Notes under the pieces: model-generated
Seen by the model: the letters and a program-made list of their open reading frames with translations, nothing else
Database searches by the model: none
Told to the model about the DNA's origin: nothing
Position numbers and translations under genes: made by a program
Shown: positions 9,401 through 19,800 of the stretch, one piece after another
How the letters are laid out: the number at the start of each line of letters is the position of its first letter
Position numbering within the stretch: the stretch's first letter is position 1
NCBI GenBank assembly: GCA_016858145.1
Contig: JAEHOE010000007.1
Span: forward strand, 1,364,001 to 1,428,000
Direction: 5' to 3'
DNA from: Edaphochlamys debaryana
Lineage: Eukaryota > Chlorophyta > Chlorophyceae > Chlamydomonadales
DNA: 64,000 nucleotides

Positions 9401-12400
9401 GCTGGCGGCGGCGGCGCAGCGGCAGCAGGCGCCGTCGAGGGCAGCGGAGGCGGGGCAGCGGCCTGGCGCTGGCAGTGCAGCGGCGGGAGCAGGAGCTGGG
9501 GCGGCGGCGGGGGTGCAGGGTCAGGGCGCTGGCTCCACCCCCGCTGACCCACGCCTGGTGGCGCGGCTGCGGTTCGACGTGGGTGGAGGTCTGTGCGTGG
9601 TGGACGTCCAGGTGAAGGGGAAAGAGGCGTTGGGCAGGGGTGCTGGGACAGGGGGTGCTGGCGTGGGGTGCTGGTGAGGCGAGCACACGACTCACCCTTC
9701 GGTCTGGGCACACGACTCACCCTCCTTCACAAGCCCCGCCCTCACCGCCCTCACCACCCGCCCCACCCCACCCCACCCCACCCCACCACAAATTCCACCC
9801 CACCCCACCACAAACCCCACCCGAGCAGCGCCCCGACGAGCCCTTTGTGGAGTCCGAGGTGCTCCTGCGCGACCAACTGCGGCGGGACGAGGGCTCCGCG
9901 CCCCCCGGCTACTCGGCGGGGGAGCTGCTGCTGCTGGCGCGGTCGGCCGTGGCGGCGCAGCGGGCGGCGGGGCTGGGGGCGCTGGCGGAGCTGGCGGCGG
10001 CGGCGCGGCCGCGGCCCGAGGACCTGCGGCTGGCGGCGCCGCAGCAGGCGGCGGCGGCGGCGGCGGCGCAGGCATGGACGCCGGGGGTGATGGCGAGGCG
10101 GTTCGTGTTCATTCCGGAGCACCTGAGGGAGAGGTGGGCCCGGGCTGGGCCTGTTTTTTTGGGGGGGGGCTCATTGTGGGCCTGGGGGATGGGCCTGGCG
10201 AGGAGAAGCGGAGGTACATGGAGGCGCCCTGGGCCCTCTCTCCCCTCGCCTTCCTACCAACCCTCCCAAACCCCCCTCCCCTCGCCCTCCTCCCCCAGGG
10301 CGCCCCTGCTGTCCGTGTCCTGGCAGGAGCTGTGGGTGCACCTGGTCTCGGAGCTGGGCCTGGTGGCGCACCTGCGCCTGGCGCTGGACGACGAGGCGCC
10401 GGGGGTGGTGGCGGCGGCGGCGGCGGCGCTGGCGGCGGTGGTGAGCGCTGAGCGGGGGGGCTCGTTGGCGAGGGCCGGTGCAGCGCTGTTGCCACCGTAC
10501 CGGTACCTGATTCGTCCAATCAGTTGGTTTTATGTCAATTGCCAGCTTCCTGCTTATTCCTCAGGCGCATCGCCCTTCCGTCTTGCTTTAGGCCGTGCGG
10601 TCGGGGTCGTTTGCTTGGGTACCTGCGACTGGGCGGCGCTTTCGTTCCCCTCTTGCCCACACGCAGCTGGGGCGCTCCGAGTCTGAGGCACTGGCGGCGG
10701 AGGCGGCCGACGCATGCGCTGCCGCCGCCTGGCCCCGGCCCCCCGCCGGCTACCTCACTCGGGCGGGGGCCTCGGGGCCGTGGGACGCAGCGCCGCCGCA
10801 GCCGCAGCTGCCGGCGGAGGGGCCCTCTGGTGCTAGGGGCGCCCAGGGGCACAATCTGGATCCCGATTCGGATCCGGATCCGCCCGAGGACGTGGCACTG
10901 GTGGATCCGCTGGCGGGCGCGCTGCAGATGGGGCTGCTGCAGCGGATCAGGTGGGTGCCACGCGACTGAGGCGATGCATTTTGGGCTTCAGGGGAGGAGC
11001 CTGTGTTGCTGTTGAAGAAACTGTGCTGTGGATGAGTTTGAGTGCAAGCGGACAGGTGCACGCCGCATACCCTGTGCCAAGGAGCCCGTGGCCGAAGCGG
11101 CAACGGCCAGGCCCCACGCAGCAGCAAGACTCAGGCATAAGAAACTCGCTGACGTGTGACTGCTAAGATGCTCGGGTTTACGCGCGATAACCAGATGTGC
11201 GTGTCTATCGGGCCTTCCTGCCGCAGGTTCCTGCTGGCGACCCGCCTCTCCCCCGGCGCGCTGCTGCCCTGCATGAGCCTCCTCACAGCCGCCGCCGCCG
11301 CCGGCGCCGACACAGCCCTGGCGGCGGCCCGCGAGCCAGGCCTCCTGCCGGCGCTGGCGGAGCTGCTCGACCCGGCGGAGGCTGCCGTGGCGGCGGCGGA
11401 GGCTGCCGCCGACGGCGACGCTGCCGCTGCCGCTGCGGTTGCAACCGCCGCCGCCGCCGTGGCTGTGGGGACTGGGCCGGCGAAGTTGCAGGCGGGGCGC
11501 GGCGGCAGGGCCGACCCGCTGTTGGGTCTGGGGTCGGGCGCGGCGGCGACGGCGGTGCGGGGGGCGGCGCTGGGGGCGGTGCGGGCGCTGTGCTGCGCAT
11601 CGGGGGTGGCGGCACAGCTGGCGAGGACCGCAGGTAGGCAGACTCTCGGTCGGGGATGCTGGCCTGCTTGAGCTCATGGCACTGTACAAATGCGGTTGCG
11701 GGCGGGGTTGCATGTTGCCGCGCCGGAGCCCTCGCGCACCTTCCCCCCTCTTCCCTTCCCTTCACCTTACTTTAGAGGCTCTTCCCCCCGTCCGCCCCTC
11801 TGCAGGACTGCTGGCCAGCGTGCAGGCCTTCATCCACTTGGCAGCACCCCCCGCCTCCGCCGGCCCCACCCAGGCCGCCTCCACGACCGCCTCCACCGAC
11901 CCCTCGCCCCCGGCCCCCGCCGGCCCCTCCCTGGGGCTGCAGCTGCTGCGCCTGGAAGCTCTGCGATGCTGGCGCGCATGCGCCCACCACGGGATCTCAC
12001 TCATGCCCCTGGATCACGTGTACGGCACCATCTGCCATCTGCTGCCGCCGCCGCTGGATCCAGCCGACGCATCCGGGCCGGGATCCGCAGCGTCGGGATC
12101 TGGGTCGTCGCCGATGGCCGTTTCCGTGCGGCAGCTGACGTCAGCCGAGATCTATCTGGTCCTGGCGGCGCTCGTACGGCACTCGTACGCGGCGGCGGCG
12201 GCCGGCGACGGCAGCCTGGGCCGGCCCATGCTGGACCCAGGCGCGGCGGCGGCGCTGGCGGCGGAGGCGCTGGCGTGGCTGCAGCCGCCGGGCCTCCGCG
12301 CCGTCGCTGCCGCCGCCATCTCCCGATCCAACCTCGATTTGCCCCTCCTCTCCTCCACGTCAGCATCCGCCTCCGCCACCCCTGCCGCCACGGGACCTTC

Positions 12401-15400
12401 CGGCGCCTTCCTGCGGCTGCTGACGGGGGCCCACCCAGCGCTGCTGATGCCGCCGGCGGCGGCGCACCTGGCGGCGCTGGCGGCGGCGGGGGCCTTCCTG
12501 GGGACCTACTGGGCCACGGTGGGCCCGGACAGGCCCGTGTACGGCGAGGTACGGGCGGCGCTGCGGGCCTCGGGCCTGCTACAGCCGCTGGGCCCGGGTG
12601 GGCCCGAGGACCACGAGGCTGGGCCTGCGCCGGCCCTAGCCCTTGCACCAGCGGACGCTCTTGCAGTCGAGCTACTACGCATGGCAGCAGCCATCGGTGA
12701 TGGAACAGCAGATGCAGCCGCAGATGCGAAGGAAGCAGGCGGCTCGGGGGCAGGCGCGAGCGGCTCGGGACTGGGCCGAGCGCTGTGCTCATGGGCGCTG
12801 GAGCTGGTGGGAGGGGGCGGCGTGGCGAGCCCACGCGTGGGCAGCGCTGGGGGGGAGGAGGGGCTTCGCATGGGCGCCCTGGCGGGGAGCTGCATGCAGG
12901 TGAGGCCGCGAGGGGAGGGCGCGGCCGTGGGGGAACGTGGGGACAGGAGGTGCTGGTGAGGGGGAGGCGCGGGCCCTGTCCTGGACACTGCCCTACTGGA
13001 AACGGATCAAAGCTGGCCTTTGCTGACCCCCTGCCCTGCAACGCAGACCGCCGCCGCCGCCGTGCTGTACGGCATGCTCCAGCTCACCTCGTCCGTACAC
13101 CGCGACCCGGCGGCCGACGGCGGCGTCCCATCCGCCCCAACCGCTTTAACCACCGCGGCGGCGGCGGCGGGCGGGCCGCTGGCCTCCGCCGTCGTGCTGC
13201 GCGTGGCACCCGTGCTGTGCCAGGCCGCGGCCGCCGTGCCCGCAGCCGTGGGGCGCGTGCTGTGCCCCTGGCACGCCGCCGCGCTCGGCCGGCTACTGCC
13301 GCTGTCCCGCCTGCTCCTGGTCGCCGGCCCCTTGCTGCCCCCCGACGTCCTCGACGATTGCGAGGACCCTGCACGAGGCCACACGGCCAGCGCAAATGGA
13401 ACCGGAACCGGGACCGCGTGCGAGGACGGCGGGAGCAGCCATGCACCCAGCGCGAGTGGGACCGGAAGCGGGAACGGAGGAGGCGACGCAGCGGGGGAAA
13501 GGGAGCGGCTCGCGGGGCTGAGGCTGGCGCTGCTGGGCGGGTGCCTGGCCTCGCTGTCCGCCGCTCCGCCGGGCTCCGAAGGGGACTGCCTGCAGCTGCT
13601 GCGCCTGGGCCTGAGGGCGGAGCTCCTGCGTCAGCCCCTGGCAGCAGCCCACGCCGCCGCCAGGGTGCTGGCGGCGTCCAACCCCCGCCTCGCGGCGGCC
13701 GCCGCCGGCCTGCCCAACGCGCTGCCCGCCGCCGCGTCCGCCGCCGCCGCCACCGCCGCCGACGGTTCGGCTTCCGCGCCGTTTCCGCTTCCGGCGGAGC
13801 CCGACGCCGCCGAGGCGGCTGACGCGCTGTTCGAGTCGTACGCGGCGTCATGGCTCTCACTCATCTCACACCGGCGGCTGGCGGGCGCCGCCACTGCCGC
13901 CGACGCAGGCGGCGGCGCTACCCCACCGTCGCCCTCCTCCCCGCCCCTCCCCCGCGTCGACCCCCTGGCCATTGGCCCCTGTGCCCTGGCGTCCCAGCGC
14001 GGCTCCCGGCTGCCGGCCCCGGGGCCCTGGCTCCTGATGGAGGCCCACCGCCTGCCGCTGCGGACCCAGCCCGCCGGGCCCACCCAGGCCCACACGGGCC
14101 AGGCCCAGGCCCAGGCCCAGGCCCCAGGCCCCGCCGAGCCGCCGGCTCAGCTGCACCCCGTGGGCTGCGCCCTGCTGTTGGGGCTGGGGCTGGAGGTGCT
14201 GGGGGGCGAGGGGGCAGGGCCGGCAGTGGGGGGCGCGCCGGGCCCGGCGGTGGCGGCGGCGGCGGCCGGCAGCGGCGGCTGCTCGCCGCTGCGGTGGCTG
14301 CCGGGGGGCGCCAAGGTGCAGGCGGCGCTGGGCGCTGCGTACCTGTTCCGGGCGGGCGAGATGCTCCCGCAGGTGGGTTGGCTTGGCAAGGGCGGGACCA
14401 TACAGCAAATTGCGGGTACCCCCTCCAACGGCGCGCTTAACGGGGTCCTCCCGTAGGGACTTTCCCCGCTGTTTAGCTGTTTAGTATCACGTGTGTTCAT
14501 ATCCTTATGTGCCGCAGGACGCTGACGAGGCGAGTGAGGGCTGCTGGCGGGAGCCCCTGGTGCGGTGGGGCCTTGCAGGCCTCACGCACCGCCACCTGTG
14601 CGCGGGCCGGGACCTGGTGAGCAGGGGGGTTCAGGACAACAGGCCGGGCTTCTCCTTTGCGATCATAATTGCCTAGTAGGCCCTCCACGTGGGGACCTGG
14701 ACAGCAACCTTCTTGTTCTGTGGCTTCACGCTCATCTGCACAGCTCATTCCGTCATATCCCATGGGCCGCGTGCTCATTCCTTGTGGGTTCCTCGCCCCC
14801 CAGCCGGTCCTCCTTGCCCCTTCCCTCCCTTGCCGCAGCCCCGGCCCGCGGCCCACGACTGGCTGCCCGCACCCCTGGCCGAGCGCCTGGTGGAGGCCCT
14901 GTGCTCCGCCGTGTTCGGTGACCCCCTGCTGGGGGCGCACCTGGCGCTGGCGCTGGCGGAGGGGGCGCACCCCGTGCTGAGACTGCAGGTGGGGGCCAGG
15001 TTCGGGGCGTTGGCTGTGGCAGGGTGCGGTGCTCTGGGGATGTCGCGAGCACTGGGAGGCATGCCAGGGGGCAGGGCTGTCATGCGGTGCGCGTACTTGC
15101 TCTGATGCCCACCGGACCTCTGCCCTCCGTCCTGCCTCCCCCTCTTTCTTCACAGGTGTGGAACGGTCTGTCCTCGGAGAAGGCGCTGCACCTGCTGCCG
15201 CCGCTGCCGCGCTGCCTGGGCCCCGCCCGCACCTACCTGGGCGCCCCTCCCGCCCCCACCTCCAACGCCGCCTCCAACGCCGCCTCCACCACCGGCCCCA
15301 GCCCCGCCCGCGCCGAGCCCGACCCCGACCCGTCCTTCCTACAGGCCCTGCAGCGCTCCCTGGTGGAGGGGGACCTGGACCGGGCCCTGGAGCCCCTGGC

Positions 15401-15914
15401 TGCGGCAGCCACAGCAGCAGCGGGGGGCGCAGGGGTTCCTGGGGGCGCGGGGGTTCCTGGGGGGGCAGGGGCCGCGCCGCTGTGTTGCTCGGTGGCCGGG
15501 GACGTGGCCCTGCAGCTGCTCACGGCGACGCTGCTGCGCCGGGAGCGGTGGCCGGCGCTGGAGCGCGCGTGGGGCCACAAGCGGGGCGGCGCCGGAGACA
15601 CGGGGCTGGGGAGTGGGTCAGGGGGTGCTAGCGGTGCGTCGTCTGTGGGTGCTAAGAAGGGTGGGGAGGAGGGGGAGGGGGAGGAGAAGGGGGAGGGGAG
15701 GCGTGGGGGCGGCGCGCCGCCGGCGGCGGCGCTGCTGGGCGGGCTGGTGCTGGCGGCGCCGCCGGAGGTTGTGGCGCGGATGGTGGCGGAGGCGGAGGCG
15801 CGGTGCGGCCTGCGGAGGGAGGCGGCGGCGGCGGTGCTGGCGCAGACATGCGCGGGGGATACGACGCTGAGGGAGCGCGCGCGGCGAGTGCTGGCGTTGT
15901 GCGGCTTGGTGTGA
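6496..15914 (+). CDS. RPAP1: RNA polymerase II-associated protein 1 homologue (RPAP1/MINIYO), 15 exons, about 2256 aa
   Basis: RPAP1 (MINIYO in plants) helps assemble and import RNA polymerase II and is needed for the switch to cell differentiation. Exons: 6496-6588, 6702-6858, 7083-7243, 7494-7833, 7939-8333, 8553-9611, 9829-10133, 10299-10440, 10667-10950, 11227-11633, 11806-12899, 13047-14372, 14518-14616, 14839-14988, 15156-15914; phases agree throughout. Family signatures in order: EEDLLREQEAFLAARQRP at residues 24-41, matching the family's N-terminal motif; EEFLAQ near 138; LLGNIVER near 256; FPMAMHRRQSK near 375; IAAENAAAVARLAPVEVAAA near 470; RLRFDVGG near 723, opening the RPAP1 C-terminal domain; RDQLRRDEGSAPPGYSAGEL near 750; SWQELWVHLVSELGLVAHL near 842; EDVALVDPLAGALQMGLLQR near 958. 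Human and plant proteins are about 1,400 aa; the excess here is Ala/Gly-rich low complexity. Intron 1 seems to use a GC donor. The function call rests on motif order; the poorly conserved C-terminal half rests on open frame and splice phase. Confidence 0.88.
7260..7427 (+). repeat. Diverged tandem duplication inside RPAP1 intron 3
   Basis: Two ~63-bp blocks, about 7260-7322 and 7365-7427, align along most of their length (for example GTGGTTGCAGTG against GTGGTTCCAGTG, then CGGAGG and GCGGCGGCTGG). Period is about 105 bp. Both lie within the intron 7244-7493 and neither is coding. Confidence 0.6.
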
Positions 15915-16824
15915 GGAGGGGGATCACGTCTTGGAGAGGAGGAGGGTGGGGTTGGGCGTTGAAAGCCTGATACGGTACGAGCAACTCACGAACTGCAGGA
16001 GTGCTTGGGGCGTTCTGGTGAACATGCTGCGTCGTGAGGGCAGGACCGGGTAGGGTTCCCATCCATTTCATGGCAGGTGGGGTGGCGTCCAGGTGAGGAT
16101 GCAAGGATTACGGGCTGGCTAAGAGGGGACTTGAGAGGTGGAGCCTGCTGAAATTGGAGCGCCTGGTCTGCCCCGTCTGGCCCTGGTGCCTTGACTGCCC
16201 CTGGTCTGCCTTCGCTTTTGTGCGACCCCTGGTCTGCCTCAGCGGCCAAGCGTTTGCATCGCGCCTTGGCTCTCCTTCCAGGGGTGGTGCCGTCAGAAGT
16301 GAGGCGTGAGGCTGCATCCCTGGAAGAGGCTGAGGGGACTCGAGTCAGTCGAAGGGAGAACCGCCGCCCAAAGCGCAGTCTTGGTTCTGGTCCGGGTGTC
16401 AGCCCCCTGTGCATTTGCTCAGCCCGTTCGTGTTGCTCCAACCCTCCCTTAAGCTCCCTTCCCAGGCCGAGGCTATGCTTCCCCCAGCTCCCAGCATGTC
16501 GCCCCCGCCAGGTGCACCGTAGTCCGTAGGTCCGTGCAGGTCCCGGATGCACACGGGACGGGATTGCGGTGCGATGGCCAGCATGGCCTTCCCGTCCGCG
16601 CGTTCACTCGAGGTTTCGTGCTCGATAGGTCCCTACAGCTTGTCGCTGCTGCTCTAGGCTGCTCATTCTGTCTGTCCACACCGACACACAACATTTCCAG
16701 GCCGGCGTGAACCTAGAGCCCGCAGCGCTTGCCGCTGGGATATGCTCGAGCCTGTTAGCGTGGCCGGCCTCTAGTGGCCGCGCCGAGGGCGAGGCCCGCC
16801 GCATAGCACAACCCCATTGTCACC
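15915..16824. other. Intergenic: RPAP1 3' UTR and MO25 promoter/5' UTR
   Basis: Between the RPAP1 stop and the MO25 ATG there is no frame with start context or splice partners. No plus-strand TGTAA was noticed after the RPAP1 stop, so its 3' end is not placed. Two similar short direct repeats around GCCCCTGGTCTGCC / ACCCCTGGTCTGCC occur near 16196 and 16225. Confidence 0.5.
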
Positions 16825-19800
16825 ATGCCCTTGTTCGACAAGCTCCTCAAGGAGAAGCCCAAGTCACCTACGGAGGTGGTTAGCAAGCTTAGTGCAGCCT
16901 TCGACGCCCTTACAGCGGCTAGGCAGGACGTGAAGGCGCAGGACAAGGCGCACGAGTCGGTAGCCAAGTACCTGGGCTACGCCAAGCTCGTGCTCTTCGG
17001 CGACGATGAGCACGAGGCGACAAAGGAGAATGCGGTAGCATTTTCACAGGAGGCGGGGCGCTCCGACCTGCTCTCTATGATCGTCAAGCACTTGGGGGAC
17101 CTCGAGTTCGAACAGCGGAAGGACGCCGCCCAGGTGTTCGGCGCTGTCGTTCGCATCAAAGAGAACGATGAAAGGGGACCTGGAGCGGCATACGTCCTGG
17201 GGCATCCGGAGATCCCAACGCTGCTGTTCGTTGGGTGGGTCGCCGCGATCATCACCATCATCGTGCACCCCGAGGCGGCCGCCGGGTTTCGCTTGACCCT
17301 AATACATGCATCGTGCCCTGTAGGTATGACGACCCAGCCATCGCGCTCAACTGCGGCGCAATGCTGCGGGACTGCTTGAGAGACGACCAAATCGCGAAGT
17401 AAGCCGCCAGCACTGTGGCCGCGTGTCGGGGTCTGGGTCCTGTCGGAACGGGCCCAGCTAGTCCAGGGGGGCCTCTCAAGGCTCGTGGGGGCCCCGGTGG
17501 GGCAGCGTACAGCGCTGGAGGGCTGCGGGGGGCAATGGGTGTTGAAGAGTTATGCCGCCGGCACGTCCCAGCTCGGGGCGCCGCGGCCGCCCCCGGGGCA
17601 CCTCCCCACCCCGAAGCAGCCCAGCCTGCATGCAAGTACCTTCCAGCAAGGGGCTGGGCACACCGGACGCGCCGGCGCCAATCCACCCTTACCATTTGGG
17701 TCCAGACGGAGGCGGGCCGGCGGTTTGTCCGTCAGCTTCCACGGCTGGCGGCGCACCCCAAAGCAGGAGAGCTGCGTGGCAAAGGGGCGCGCTCTGAGGC
17801 ATGGGCGGGTCGAGTTAGACCCACAGCGTTGGAACGGGGGCCCAGGACGGCGTATGCCCTCACACCAGCGACCCACCAGAGCAGGGAGCCCAGCCTGCCG
17901 CCGGAGCGCCCACTCAGCACGGGTCCAACCCCCTCTGGCCATCCAGTCCGCCCAGCCCTCGCCGGCCCTGCCCAGCCCTGACGGCCCTACGCTCTCCCGC
18001 CGGCCTGCTGTCCTCAACCCCGCGCGCCCTCTGCCTGCTACCCTGGCCCCCGACCTCCCCGCCACGCCCCCCGTCACCCCCCCGCCCCGCCCCGCCCCGC
18101 AGGAAGGTGCTGGACGGGCCTGTGTTCCTCAAGTTCTTCGACAAGGTGGAGGTCTCCAACTTCGAAATCGCGTCGGACGCGTTCAGCACCTTCAAGGCAC
18201 GTGGGGGCGTGCGGATCGTGCCGCGTGCCGCAGCCAGCGCATGGGAGGGCGGGGGGGAGGGCGGGAGAAAGGGAGAGGGGGCCGAGAGGGCCCACCCGGG
18301 GAGGCCAGGCCGGCAGCCTACGAGGGGCCAAGCAGCCCCGGGGCCAACCAGCAGGGGCGCTGCTGCAGGCGGAGGAGCGACGGGCGCGGCTCCTCCGCGT
18401 GTGCGGACCGTGAGCGCACCCGCGGACCCGGCACCGCGGGTTGGGGGTGCAGGCGTCCGAGCCGCCACAGGAGGCGCTATCTGCAGGCGCTATCGCAGTG
18501 GCAGGCGCAGCAGGCGCAGCAGGCGCAGCACGGCGCAGCTCTGGGGCCAATTCAACGTGCAGCTATCCGGACCGGGCCCCCAGCAGCTACTGCGGCAGCC
18601 GTGGGGGGGCCCCGTCCATGCGGCGTCTGCGTGTCGAGGCGGGCGGGAGCCAGGCTCAGGCGGCCCCTGGCGTTGGCTGCGACCCCGCTGCCCCACGCGG
18701 CCGCCTGCGCTGAGGCCCCCTTCGCCTCGGCAGACACGGGCCCAGCAGCTACTGGGGTGGTGCGGGTCAGCACGCCGCAGAGCCAGGGGAAGGACCGTCG
18801 TGGAGGAGCCAAGCTGGGGCTCAGACGCCGAGTGTCAGGTGCCGCGCCCCTGCAGCTGCCTGCCGCCTGCGCTCCCTCCTCCTTTCTGCGGCGGCGTGGC
18901 GATGAGGTTGCCACGACGAGGCTGCAACCGCGCTCGGGGGCCTCCTTGCGCCGTGTTCTGGCACAGGGGAGCGGCTTGGGCAGCCGCCGTGGCTGCAGCA
19001 CCGGACAGACGCCTGGGCCCAGCGAGCCCTTGGCCGGCGCCGGCCCAGGCTCCGGGTGGCAGAGGGCCTGGACGTCAGGGGGTACCCGACGGGCCTCCCG
19101 TGGGCCTGGTCCGGCCCCCAGCTGGCCCCCAGCTGCGGGAGCCACATGCACCGTCTCGCCTCCCTCACCAGTCCGTCCCCCTGGCTGCTGGCCTCATCTC
19201 TTCTCCCTGCCCTCCCCTCTCCTCTCCCCCTCCCCCCTTCAGGACCTGCTGACGCGGCACAAGTCGGTGGTGGCGGCGTACCTGCAGGAGCACTACCAGG
19301 AGGTGGGGGTGGGGGGAGGAAAGGGGGAGGAGGAAGGCGAAGGGAAAGGGAATAGGGGGATAGGATAGCCGATGCAGGAGCATTACCAGGAGGTGGGGGG
19401 AGACGGTCGTTGCGGGCTCACCCACCAGGGGCCTGGGGAGGGAGGGGTGGGGAGGGACGGAGGACGGGAAGGGAAGGAGCGAAGAAGGTTGCTTGCAAGG
19501 CAGGACCCCACAGCGCGGACAGCCTGTGCAGGCACTCCCCCGCTGCCGCCTCACCCCCGGTGCCCCGACACCATCCAGCTAACTACTTCAACATCCACCC
19601 CCAGCCCCCACGCGTGTGTCGGGGCGGTGGGGGTGGGCGTTGAAGTAGTTAGCCGGATCGTGGCGGGGCACCGCGGGGCTGGGGGGGGCGCAGTCGAGTG
19701 CGTGCACGGGCCGACGAAGTTCGGCGCGCTCCGGGGGGGGGGAGGCAGCAGTGCCCAGAGGTTCGGACGGATTCGTGGCGAGGGTCAGGGAGGGCGGTCG

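Noticed and set aside
12001..13041. Minus-strand frame of about 346 codons within RPAP1
   Set aside because: Pro/Arg-rich mirror of Ala/Gly-rich coding sequence, also crossing an RPAP1 splice junction.
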